This document shows positions 1 through 10,189 of a stretch of DNA of 64,000 bases, in pieces. The notes beneath the pieces were generated by a model. It had not been told where the DNA came from. It searched no databases and was given only the letters and a program-made list of their open reading frames with translations. The translations under genes were made by a program, and so were the position numbers. The stretch is from the NCBI GenBank assembly GCA_016748015.1, contig JAAOMT010000295.1:378604-442603 (forward strand), in the 5' to 3' direction. This DNA comes from Geosiphon pyriformis. Lineage: Eukaryota > Glomeromycota > Glomeromycetes > Archaeosporales > Geosiphonaceae. Every line of letters starts with the position of its first letter. Within the stretch, counting starts at the first letter, position 1.

Positions 1-41
1 CACAAATTAGAAACACTCTTCAGCATGGTCTTCTTTCTCAT

Positions 42-617
42 TCAGCTCTTCATTATACCATCCATTTTACTTTTAACTTCCATTGGGTCCAAAATCAAAT
101 TGCCATCAGAAACCAAATGGTCCAAAACCACTTTGCAGAATGGATATTCTAAAACACTATAAATTGTATGGTCTTTATTAACCACAAAATTCTCCATTTT
201 TTTTTCAATAGCTGATCTAATGTCCAACTCCTTGGCTTGCAATGACTCAGCAAGCTTAGAAGCATGATAAGATCTCCTCACACCACAGAGAACAGAACAG
301 ATATGATCCAAATTTGCACCAGAGCTCATAAAATTCCAAACAACAAAAGCTTTGTCACTATTCAGAAAAACCCAGTGTCTTAAAAGAGATTCAAACTGGC
401 TAGAGTTCACCTTGCAAGAAGTCTTAACAATTTTTGAGACCAATATCTCCAAGTTATGCAACTTGAAAGACTCCTTAGTAAACATTCTATTATAACTCTT
501 AAACCATTTCTTCTTGAAAGCTCCATCAGCTGAAAAAATCATTATTTTGCAAACAATATCCCACATAGCATCCAAATCAGAGAATCTTCTGGCTAACCCA
601 AACTTATCTAAAAACAT
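42..617 (-). pseudogene. LINE copy 1 ORF2 fragment, linker before reverse transcriptase
   Basis: A 191-codon stretch in the same frame as the endonuclease segment at 729-1448. It corresponds to the spacer between endonuclease and RT in LINE copy 2 (about 27480-28020). Shared landmarks are a 'DLDAMW' start region, an 'AIEKKMENF' segment and the 'PFCKVVLDHLV' segment. The RT domain itself lies outside the window. A stop separates it from the endonuclease part, so this copy could not make an intact ORF2 protein. Confidence 0.8.
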
Positions 618-728
618 GGCAGCATTGGTTGCAGTAGCATCCTTAAATTCACCTTATTTTACTTTATCTGTATTTTTGACATCAAACTTCCAATGATCCT
701 TATTCACCTGCTTACATAGTGAATTTAA

Positions 729-1448
729 TTAAATATTAAGCAGACCACCCAAACCCACAGAAATGGAAACAGCTTTGTAATTAGTATCAAAGTAGTCCTC
801 AACACTGGCCATACTACCATCTATTACAGCATTGACCAAACTTAAAGAAACAAAAATGTAATTAAGAGCTTTAGTGACATCACGAGAATTGGTCCATGTA
901 GGGATCTTGGCAAATAAACTTCTTCTTAAAGAATTAACTAAACCTAAATCAAAGTACTTCCTAAAACTAACACACTTTTGGGCACTATTTTCATTGAAAT
1001 TACCACCCAAAACTACAAAAAAGGACTTATTGACTACTTTTGCAATGAAAGAGTTGATTTCACCAGCCTGAGAAAACCAAACCACTGAAGAAGCACCAGC
1101 ATAGAGCTCCAAAATTGACACAAATAAATTATTTTTAAAGAGTAACTTGAGGAAGAAAAATTGACCAGAAACTTTGAAAATCTTACACACATGTCTTGCC
1201 AAAAAATTGTTTATAATAATTGCAACACTAGAACCCAAATAACCAGAGTCCAAACCAGAAGTAAAAACCCAGACACCATCAAATTTATTCATAATCCATG
1301 GGTGGATCTTACCCTTTAACTTAGTCTCAATAACAACAGAAATCAAATTATTCATCTCTTTATGCCAATAAATTATATCATCCTGTTTTGTAGGATTATT
1401 CATATCCCTAATATTACACATGGCAATCTTCCAAACTAGACTGGTCAT
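729..1448 (-). pseudogene. LINE copy 1 ORF2 start: APE-type endonuclease
   Basis: The 239-codon reading frame starts at an ATG whose last three bases overlap the ORF1 stop (ATGA at 1445-1448). It has the layout of an apurinic endonuclease-like domain: an N-terminal 'AMCNIRDMNN' strand, the metal-binding 'VIETKL' glutamate motif, 'GGNFNE' (normally GDFN), 'TWTNSRDVTKALNYIFVS', and 'DTNYKAV' (normally D-x-DH). The two Asp-to-Asn differences fit G-to-A decay. The domain nicks target DNA for target-primed reverse transcription. Trp6 is intact here but is a stop in copies 2 and 4. Confidence 0.85.
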
Positions 1449-3066
1449 TGAGAAGGAAAATTGGGAAATACACTACCAGCCAAAATTGAACTATCAAATC
1501 TTGCTGTTAGACTTAGAACTGAAGCAGAAAGTCTTACCAACATGTTTTCCAATTTTTTTACCTTAGGAAAAGCAGAAAAATCCAAAATTACAGCAGTCTT
1601 ACCACTTGTGGCCTTACCCAAGCCCTTTCCCATCACTATATTACCCACCTGATCCTGTAATGGAGGGGTCACCAGCAGCTGACATCCAGGGCTAGACTGG
1701 GAAACTGCCAACATGAATAAGTCTAATCTCTTAGCCAACTCACCAATTTGTCCCACAAGGCTGGTAAGACTGCTCTCCAAAACAGCAAACCTTTTTTCAA
1801 TATCACTCATATCAGGAAGAGTAGGCTTTATCTCCAAAGAGAAGCCAGAATTGACTGAAACATTTCACATAGAGAGAGGAAAAAAGAAAGACCGACCAGC
1901 AATCTTTGTCCAAAAAACCCCACCAAAAGCAACAGAACAAGCAATCAGAGCTGAATACTTGACATAGATGATTGCCAACCTGCTTTTATCCATGTCTGAG
2001 AGAGATTTGTGAAAAGGTTTCCCAAAGGAAAGATTTTCACCTATAGCACAGCCCAAAGATGTATGTTCTATTTTTCCATACTTAACACATTTAGAAAAAC
2101 CCAAGTGAGACCAACGCAGATTCACATCTCTCAAAACTGGAGTAGTTCTTATGACAGCATTCAAGAAATTGGCTGATTCAAAACAAACAACAGCACATCT
2201 GGCCCGAGCATATATAACAGGATAACAATTGATTGCACATGTTTTTTCACTTACAAAACCAATATAATTCCAGATGTTATGAGCAGTTATTTCTATTGGT
2301 AGAGTATAGAGCAGTGTCCTATGTTGATCTCTCATGCCCCATGATTTTTTGTCTTGATCAGCTCTGACCACACACATAGTATCTTTTCCAATCAAGATAG
2401 ACTAACAAGTTGCAACTAAATCAGTCTGTTTACTCTTACTAAATTCAACTACAGCTTTCTGCCACAAACCTACCAACTGTATTTTGATCGACACCATCAC
2501 ACCAAATTCAGATAGTGCAGCATGCACAGCTTCTGTTGATGTTCCAACTGGAATTTTCTTTAATATCACAGCCCAATCTGAATGTTCAGATGATTTTTTG
2601 AGATCAGTGTTCACTAAGATCTTCATCTTTTCAGTTTTTTTGGAAGCCTGCACTAAACTTGATTTAGAAGTGAATGTTGCTCTGATAATTCCAGCAAATT
2701 TTGAGGGGGTAGAGGCCCCTCCAAAACCATTAATTTTTGAAAATAACTTTCTGATTATCACAAGCTTTTCTTGAGTAGATTTCCCAACAACATTGTTCAA
2801 ATTGATGTTTAAAGCATAAGATTTCTTAACAAAAACATTGACCAAGTTCTTCAAAAGGGGAGAAAGGACCACAAATTTGTCTAACAGTATGTTATCATTA
2901 TTATCATTCAAGAAGTTAATTTTCCCTAGTGGTTTTTTCAGCACTTTCTTGATAAGAATTTTTGAACTTTTAAGCATTTGTTCCAAGTTTTTTCCAGTGA
3001 AAGCTCTACCATCTCCATAATCAAAACTGATTTCTTTAACCAAACATTTCTTTTTCATGTTCACAC
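1445..3066 (-). pseudogene. LINE copy 1 ORF1 (RRM-like, CCHC knuckle, coiled coil), main part
   Basis: One reading frame broken by point stops near 2402 (TAG) and 1865. From N to C it holds a basic spacer, a conserved block ending 'SKINGFGGASTPSKF', an RRM-like fold ('DWAVILKKIPVGT' to 'LWQKAVVEF'), a second RRM-like region (about 2100-2395), a degraded zinc knuckle where one Cys is Tyr ('CVKYGKIEHTSLGC'), and a C-terminal heptad-like segment ('LESSLTSLVGQIGELAKRL'). The product would be the nucleic-acid chaperone of the LINE particle. The N-terminal codons are at 13218-13384, past the inserted gypsy element. It ends in the ATGA overlap with ORF2. Confidence 0.85.
3063..3066. repeat. Target-site duplication ACAC, left copy
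   Basis: ACAC at 3063-3066 directly precedes the TGTTAC start of the 5' LTR. The same four bases follow the GTAACA end of the 3' LTR at 13214-13221, specifically 13218-13221. Deleting the element plus one ACAC rejoins LINE ORF1 in frame, which supports both the duplication and its 4-bp length. Confidence 0.85.
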
Positions 3067-3935
3067 TGTTACTCATGAAATTATATTAGCATAATTATTA
3101 GCCAATCAGAAGTAAGCATAGTAAATATGAAATTCCAGGATTCTTCTCAGGAATTGCAGAATTCCAGGAATTTCAGGATTCTCAACAAAGAATTGCAGAA
3201 TTCCAGAATTCCAGGATTCCTCTCAAAGGAATCACAGGATTCCAGGAATTCCAGGATTCCTGTCATAAAGAATTGAGGAATTGAGGAATCTCAATTATGT
3301 ATATATAGCAGTAGTATTAGAAACAGAAAAGACAGAATCGATACCACAGAATTCTTAGCCAAGAAACTAATCATCAAATAAATAATCATTCCATATTTCA
3401 ATTCACTCTCCACTATCAACACTTCATGTTGATAGTAATTGATACTTAACCATGCTGAAACAATAGCTCTTGATCACAGCTATTGATGAGATACTAATAG
3501 ACCAAATTGCCTTGGCTTATTTTCTTTACTTTCCTTACTTTTATTTTTTATTTATTTCATTTTCTTCCATTTTTGATTTTGTTGTTGTATACTAATTGAT
3601 TAAAAGATTAAGCACTGAGTTATTGACGTCAAGAATAGCCTGGTAAAAAACCCAGAAATAAGGGTAGGATTTTATATATATATTATCGAATAGCTTACCA
3701 GAAGGGCACGACTGCCAGACTAAATCCGGCCACCATGCTGAGAAAGAAATTGGGAAAACTCTTGGAAGAATACATCTACTATTAACACTATTTGAATCTC
3801 TGTTCATTATACAAAGGACTCAACCAAACCTTCAGATACTAAATCTTCAGATCAATAGCAATTGTAATTAGCTTTGAACACCAAGTTATGGATTTGTTAT
3901 TTGATTTGACAGCAGAAATAATCACTTGTAACATT
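3067..3935 (+). repeat. 5' LTR of gypsy family A copy 1
   Basis: Begins TGTTACTCAT and ends CTTGTAACA, giving inverted termini TGTTAC/GTAACA. It matches 12350-13217 along its whole length with scattered substitutions and small indels. One is a 9-bp gap soon after the start, where the 3' LTR has extra bases. The visible divergence means the insertion is not recent. Confidence 0.93.
3131..3308 (+). promoter_or_regulatory. LTR U3 array of GAATTCC palindromes plus TATA box
   Basis: Palindromic GGAATTCC/GAATTCCAG units recur at close, irregular spacing from about 3131 to 3270, followed by TATGTATATATAG at 3296-3308. The 3' LTR has the same layout (array about 12421-12540, TATA 12579-12591). Degraded traces remain in the minus-strand family A LTRs near 23870-23935 and 55680-55760. 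The position just upstream of a TATA box suggests activator binding sites for the element promoter; this is an inference. One or more TTCnnGAA arrangements resemble half of a heat-shock element. Confidence 0.55.
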
Positions 3936-3953
3936 TGGTGCTCCCTGTGAGAT
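3936..3953 (+). other. Probable primer-binding site of gypsy family A
   Basis: TTTGGTGCTCCCTGTGAG follows the 5' LTR end directly. A TGG-starting tract at this place is typical of tRNA primer binding in LTR elements. I could not match it to a particular tRNA. Confidence 0.5.
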
Positions 3954-3995
3954 ATAATTCTACAGAGAACCAGCACCAACAACACCAAACCAAAA

Positions 3996-6900
3996 GTGGC
4001 AGAATCAGAAACTATAGGAGCAAACCATTTAGGATTCGTAAAATTTTTATTTCAACACTATTGTCAATACTTGGGATTAAACCACAATCATATATCTGCC
4101 AAATCAGCCTTCAATTTCTATGTCAACAAAAAGATTTCTTCTTTATTAAAAACACCAGTGAATACTGAATCAGCAAGAGAAACTTTCTATAAGGAATTAA
4201 TTCAAAACACCAACCTACTAACAAATCATAATTTCGCATCCATTATCATTGAGATCAACAAAGAAATTGAACATTACACTCAACAAAGATATCTAATTAC
4301 ATACGCTAGTAAAGGCAAGGGAAAATTACAAACACCAGCAGTAATACCCAGAAAAATACAGCCATCTGCTTGGAAGAAACAGAGTTGAATCCCCAAGCAA
4401 CCCATCCTATCACTATATACCTGGAAGTGCCATCAACATATCATCAACAGATGTGTTCCCATCAACTGCGACATCAGCATTTGGACGATTCCCATTCCAA
4501 AATAGACAAAGGAAAACAGAATTGTTAGGACCATACAGCAAATACTTTGAGAGATTTAATTCGCGATCATCAACCCCATTAGGACTTCGATTACCACTGT
4601 CTTCACCAGATTTCAGAATTTCTGATTTGTGGAAAGCAGCGGAATCAGAAAAGAAGGAAGAAAAATCAGAGGATCAAGAATTCACTTACCAGTACCTGAT
4701 CACTGAAAATCCGGAAGTTGAAATCCTGAACATTCAAACTTAGCAACAGTTAAAAAATCCGGAAATCAAAACTCTGAATATTCGAACACCGCCAAATCAA
4801 AGAAATCAAAACCCCGAATTAATTAATCAGCAAAACTTACCTCCAGTAATTATCATTGATCAACCGCCAATTAATCCCGTAGCCAAACCCATACAACAGC
4901 CACTTCAACTACCACTCCAACAGCCAGGACAACAACAACTGCTTCAACAGTCACTACAACCACCTAACTTAGATCCAATGGCCTATGCACCAATCGCAAA
5001 ACTCGACAACTTTACTGGTGAAGAGGGTGATGCTCAAATATGGCTGAACAATATAGAAAAAGCCATTGCAGCCAATGGATGGAATGACACTTGAGCAATG
5101 TAAGCCATTCCCTACTTTTTCAAGAATACCGCCAATTCATGGTATCAGAGCTTGGTTAATAAACCACAAGATTTCAATGCCTTCAAAGCGGAATTTCTAA
5201 GATACTTCAGCAACAATAACAGCATCAATCACCTAGTTAATGCATTCACCACCATAAAACAAGGAGAAACTGAAGCAGTCACCACTTACCTGGGACACTT
5301 CCATCGAAACCTATGCCAAATTCAAACAATTGACACCAATTATTTCACAGCACCACAGATACTCAATCAGTTTATCCATGGCTTGTGCAGCAGCATATTG
5401 CAACATGTATGACCATTGCATCCAGGTACTCTTCAAGACGCAGTTATACACGCCAGAGATTTTGAATCCATTGAGTCAGAGGCTAACCATGCCCAAGCCA
5501 TTAACCTAGTAATGAACGGATTATCTGAATTGGATTCTAAATTGGAGAAGTTCAGTGAATCAATTAATAAGAGATTGGAAGGATACTTAGCTGACAATCA
5601 CGCCATTTATCAGCCTCCACAATGATGCAATAATCAAGAAAATTCTAATTGTGGCCAAAATCAACCACATTCATCTTCATCGACCAATCAATAATGGCAA
5701 CAGGAAATGCATATCTGCCACTATTGTGGTAAACAAGATCATATCCAAATTGACTGTCGCCAGTGTCTAAATAACCAAAGATTGGGAAATCAATATCAAA
5801 ACTCCGATCGCTGGTTCCAAACTCCGAATCATTATCCAAATCAGAATCAAGACCAATATCAAAATAATTACCTGCCCATAACACAGCAACCAATCTATCA
5901 ACCATCAGTATATCAACCTCCGATTCATCAGCTGCAGCCACAAGTAATATATCAACCGCAGCCACAAATTATCTATCAACCCCAACCAATTCAAACACCA
6001 ACCCAGAACTCAGCTCAAATGACATCAGGCAACCCTCGATTCAGAGTCACTCAAAACTGGAGATCGGCGATAGTTGTTCACCAACCGATCCCCAGTTCGC
6101 TAAACCCACTATCAGGATCACACACCCGGAATTTGGATATCAGTCGTGTCCAAAACCCAAATTCTCAACATTATTTAAGTCTCCTAGTTACCCCAGAAAA
6201 CACCACATCTAACAACACAGAATTTAATCAGCACGTACCTACCAACACCATTCCACCAGCAATCATCTCTAGCGACAAATCCCTAGCAGCCATCTTTTCT
6301 TTCAAACTCAAAGAAAATGCACCAATACTGTTATTCAGTAGAGCCACTCTCGAAAAGAAACCCATAACAGCAATGTACACAGATGTCAGAGTTGATGGTC
6401 ACCTCATCAAACTCATCCTAGATAGTAGATCAGCTGGCAGCATAATTACTAAACAACTCATGGAACAATTAGGTCACCGAGTTGATCGAACTGCCAGTGC
6501 CAGAATCATCACAGCCAATGGAGTGACCAAAACTCCCATCGGCGAAATCGACGATTTCCCTTTTGAAGTCAATGGCATAGTGACTTCCATTAAAGTTCTA
6601 GTAATGGAAGCCACTCAATACCAAACTCTCGTTGGTAATAACTGGCTATCTAAAGTCAATGCAACGTTAGACTGAAACATCCAGGAACTCCAGCTAATGT
6701 ATCAGGGCCAACACATATGTGTTCCGGCCACATGTGGCCACTTCAAAACTCCTCTAAGAGAGAAACTATTGATCGAGCTGGAGAAGAAGAAAGAAAAGCC
6801 TACCTGGGAAGCCTACCAAGTATCATGGGCTGACAAAAAACACAATGAGCTGCCACCAATACTCTCTTGGGACAACAACAACAAGGGAAAAGGGAAACAA

Positions 6901-7071
6901 AAAGAAGAACTTACCTGGGAAACCGATGACCTGACATGGACCAACAACGACGAGAGTAAACCGACTTCAAGCTGGGAATGGGAAGAAGACAAAGAAAATA
7001 AAGGGAAAGGAAAAAAAAAAGAGACCACTCAAACCACCACTGCTTATAACACCTACACTATACCACAATGA
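3996..7071 (+). pseudogene. Gypsy family A ORF A: gag, CCHC knuckle and aspartic protease
   Basis: The reading frame runs from ATG 3996 to TGA 7069-7071. It has one probable frameshift near 4375-4390 and point stops at 4741, 5092, 5101, 5410, 5623, 5692 and 6673. The gag core lies at about 4980-5600 ('LDNFTGEEGDAQIWLNN' onward), followed by the zinc knuckle CX2CX4HX4C at 5716-5757. A long Gln/Pro/Tyr-rich linker with repeated 'IYQPQ' units (about 5860-6000) leads to a retropepsin-like domain (about 6370-6675). The protease motif reads LDSRSAG at 6418-6438 where D-S/T-G is expected, so the flap glycine is Arg (GGA to AGA), which should inactivate it. A Glu/Lys/Trp-rich tail ends in an ATGA overlap with the second reading frame. 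Confidence 0.85.
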
Positions 7072-7727
7072 TCTACCTATCGTTGACCCAAGCTATATGC
7101 GTCGATTGTGGCAAGAAATTGTCGTCAATGGGCGCATGCTATGGGAACGATGAGGAATATTCAATGGCAACTAAGTTCTATTGCCGCCCATGCGTCTTTG
7201 AATGCTTTGGAAGACCAAAATAAGTAGGGAAATGGGACAATCAGTCATGCTTAGCTTGTGGAAAGACTCTCTTGGATGAAGGAATGTGGCATAACATTCC
7301 TGGACGAGGAGGAACATGCGACATATCGTGTCAATACACGATTCTAATAAGTGACTGGGTAAAGAAAAGAACCCCAATAGAAGCAGCCTGGAGAAGAGCC
7401 GTACAACAACTGGACAGTTGCCCACATGACGACGATGAAATTTGGCAAATGACACTTGCAAAAATCAAAGGGGTGACACCAGAAGAGATAAAAACGATTA
7501 AAAACAACCTCTCAGAACCTTTAGAGCTTGACTGGAATGCAGAACCCATCATAAACCTCCTGGATCTGGAACAATTCCACGAACATTACCAAGAATTAGC
7601 ACCCACAAGGAAAGAACAAGAACAACAATTAGAACAGTTGAACGCTCGACTATGTCAATACTGCCTAATTCCCTATGACTTCTAGTATTGTAATGAATGT
7701 GACCTTATTTACAATCCACCACCACAC
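7068..7727 (+). pseudogene. Gypsy family A ORF B, N-terminal cysteine-rich module
   Basis: ORF B opens with ATG 7068, which overlaps the ORF A stop. The first 220 codons contain several CxxC pairs: CVDC, CRPC, CLAC, CDISC, CQYC and CNEC, roughly between 7095 and 7715. They are separated by a helical, acidic middle part. This looks like two or more structural zinc sites, perhaps ribbon-like. I do not recognise the family. It lies between protease and dUTPase, where gypsy elements normally have no extra domain. Stops at about 7221 (TAA) and 7683 (TAG) interrupt it. An unusual nucleic-acid-binding domain is possible; its function is unknown. Confidence 0.6.
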
Positions 7728-8567
7728 ATGATCTACACGATCCCGGAAAAGGAAGAACCAATTAGCAGCTGCGCATCAGAATTAGGATTGCCAATTGATC
7801 ACGATTCAAACTTTGACAATGATGGTGACAACAATGATTCAAACTCCGTTCAAAATGGCAATAACAACAACAATGATTCCAACTCAGATACAAACTCCAA
7901 GGTAAACTATGAACAATACATTGCACTACCAGATCTCTCCAAGGAACAAGAGTTGAAATGGTATAGTGACAATGGGGAAGGTATTATGCCAGAATGTGCG
8001 CATGATACTGATGCAAGGTTTAATTTAAGATATCTAGGAAAAGATGCCATCAAATTGGAACCACATTCACACACCTGCATTGATCTGAAAGTAGCACTAG
8101 AAATTCTAGCAACAACCATGGTTCAATTAGCATCTAGAAGTAGTTTAGCGAAAAGAGGGATTAATATAAGAGGAGGAATAATTGATGCGGGATATGTAGA
8201 AAATATCATCGCTATGCTACAAAATGACTCAGAAAAGACCTATGTAATAGAGCCTAATGAAAAGATAGCACAGACAATATTCCTGCCTCTGGTTAGAATA
8301 GCTCAGTTAGTATCAGTGGGAAAGAGGGAGGAATTAGGAATCATGGCAAGAGAAATACAGAGATTTGGATCCACAGGTAGAATAGATGTACCAGTTAACA
8401 TGGCAGAAGAAGAAATTGTTGGCCAAGGAGAAATTATCTCAACTGGTCAAGCTATTTCTATTCCACCATATAGCCAGTACATGTTAGCAATAGAAAAAAA
8501 GAAAAAGGAGCAAAAACAGATGTTTGAAGCGAAGCAACCCTTTGTGAATTGGAAGAGATTGGGTTGA
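7728..8567 (+). pseudogene. Gypsy family A dUTPase domain, degraded
   Basis: After an Asn/Asp-rich linker (residues about 28-60) the five ordered motifs of trimeric dUTPases can be read: motif 1 'DTDARFNL' (about residue 93), motif 2 'RSSLAKRGI' (137), motif 3 'GGIIDAGYVENI' (149), motif 4 'NEKIAQTIF' (177) and motif 5 'REIQRFGSTG' (208). dUTPase hydrolyses dUTP to dUMP and so limits uracil incorporation into new cDNA. Compared with the family, Gly-to-Arg and Asp-to-Asn in motif 1 and Gly-to-Glu/Arg in motifs 3 and 5 each fit one G-to-A change, so this copy is probably inactive. The frame is lost near 8500-8535, in or next to an A-rich run. The reverse complement of this region is still visible in the decayed copy at about 59950-60300. 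Confidence 0.88.
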
Positions 8568-8929
8568 TCAATCTCTACATACCAGCCAAAGGCTATAGCA
8601 GCATAAAAATTCCCATCTACAACAATACTGGCAATGTCATCAGCATACCAGAAGGAACAACCATTGGATATTTAACCACAGAAATAGAAAACCAACCACC
8701 AAACCCCATTCCAGACTTTCCACAACTTTGTGAATATGTTAACATCACATCACAAACAATCTATGGACAAGACAAATATTATTTGCTCCAACCAGAACAA
8801 TTGGAACAAATAAACATGGGAAACTTAGATCCACTCCAATATATGCAGCTCAAGATGTTACTCAACAAGTTCAATGACATCTTTGCCAGCGAAAATGAGT
8901 TTGGCCGAACTGACATCATCCAGCATTAG
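8535..8929 (+). pseudogene. Gypsy family A linker between dUTPase and reverse transcriptase
   Basis: About 130 codons in the frame used by RT. The first part is beta-rich ('LYIPAKGYSSIKIPIYNN', 'IPEGTTIGYLTTEI'). It resembles the spacer that often precedes RT in gypsy polyproteins, with a 'L..LL.KFNDIFA' segment near the end. A TAG at 8927 replaces what is probably a Gln codon just before the RT start. Confidence 0.7.
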
Positions 8930-10189
8930 ATCAAGACTGGAGATGCAATGCCAATTAAACAAAGAGCATACAGAGTGCCGCCAGCCAGCCACGAGATTAT
9001 TCGTCAAGAGATAAACAGAATGCTTGACAACAGGCTAATTCAACCATCAATGAGTCTATGGTCATCACCAGTGGTACTCGTCCATAAGAAAAATAGAAAA
9101 ATCCGGTTTTGTATAGACTACAGGAAACTCAATAGTGTAACTCGTGGAGACAGTTATCCAACTCCATAAATACAGAAATTATTCGATGCTTTTGGTAGGA
9201 ACAAATGGTTCTCCACATTAGATTTGAACAGTGGTTACTGACAAGTAGCCATGAATCCAGCTGACAAAGAGAAGACGGCATTTACTACTAGAGAAGGGAA
9301 TTTTGAATTTGAAGTAATGCCATTCGGCTTAACCAATGCCCCAGCAACTTTCCAACAGCTAATGGAAATTGTTTATACAGGCTTATTGTGGAAATCAGTA
9401 TACTTGGATGACACCAATGTATTCTCAAAGATGTTTGATGATCATCTTCATCATCTTCAACAAGTGTTCAAAAGACTAAGAAGAGCAGGACTGAAGTTAA
9501 ATGCGACAAAGTGCTTCTTTGACAAGACAGAACTCAAATTCTTGGGACACATAATCAGCAAAGACGGCATCAAAATGGATCCAGAGAAAATAGAGATAGT
9601 AAAAAACTTTCCAGTACCGACCAATATAATAGAACTGAAATCATTCTTGAGATTTGCCAGCTACTATTGTCATTTTATCAAGAACTTTTCCAAGATAGCG
9701 CAGCCACTCAATCAACTACAAAACAAAAATGCGAAATATGAATGGACAGAAAGTCAACAAGAAGCTTTTGATATTCTGAGGAAAAAGCTCATCCAAGCTT
9801 CAGTACTAATCTATCCAGATTACAGCAAACCATTCATCATTACCACTAATGCATCCGGCCAAGCATTGGGAGCAGTATTATCTCAGAGAGGACCAGATGG
9901 CAGAGAACATCCAGTAGCATATGCTAGCAAAGATTTAACACCAGCCGAAAAGAACTATGGAACACCGGAACAAGAACACTTAGCAATATACTGGGCTGTC
10001 ATGAAATGGAAAGAATACTTGAGCCAGAAGTTTGAAGTATACACAGATCACAAGGGATTGACATCACTCCAAAAACAAGAATTTGGAGATGGAAGACAGT
10101 CAAGATGGAAAATGGCACTCACACCATACAATTATACTATATATTACAAAAAGGAAAAAGACAATGGAAATGCTAATGGTTTATTGTGA
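8930..10189 (+). pseudogene. Gypsy family A reverse transcriptase and RNase H
   Basis: Classic Ty3/gypsy RT blocks are present: 'QEINRMLDNRLIQPS', 'SPVVLVHKKNRKIRFCIDYR', 'STLDLNSGY', 'MPFGLTNAPATFQ' and the catalytic 'YLDD' at about 9404. They are followed by the thumb and an RNase H with 'YTDHKGL' and 'EQEHLAI'. The first RNase H aspartate is lost: TNASG (near 9844) stands where TDASG is expected, one G-to-A change. Stops at 9167 (Gln position) and 9239 (Trp of 'GYWQVA') sit on normally conserved residues. The frame changes near 10150-10190 before the integrase part. Confidence 0.93.

Larger units (their letters stand above)
1..3066 (-). mobile_element. LINE copy 1 (non-LTR retrotransposon), split and cut off by the window edge
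   Basis: This is the larger part of a non-LTR retrotransposon read on the minus strand. It contains ORF1 (RNA-binding, gag-like) and the first part of ORF2 (endonuclease and the region before reverse transcriptase). The rest of ORF2 lies beyond position 1. Its 5' end is displaced to 13218 to about 13555 by the gypsy element at 3067-13217. Removing that element and one 4-bp duplication rejoins ORF1 in frame. The proteins align along their length with the full-length LINEs at about 24627-31451 and 38079-44876. The APE-type endonuclease followed by RT, RNase H and a late Cys-His motif in those copies fits the I/Tad group; the clade is an inference. Confidence 0.9.

Noticed and set aside
7171-7552. 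Minus-strand frames inside the gypsy element
   Set aside because: Shadows of the Cys-rich module on the other strand.
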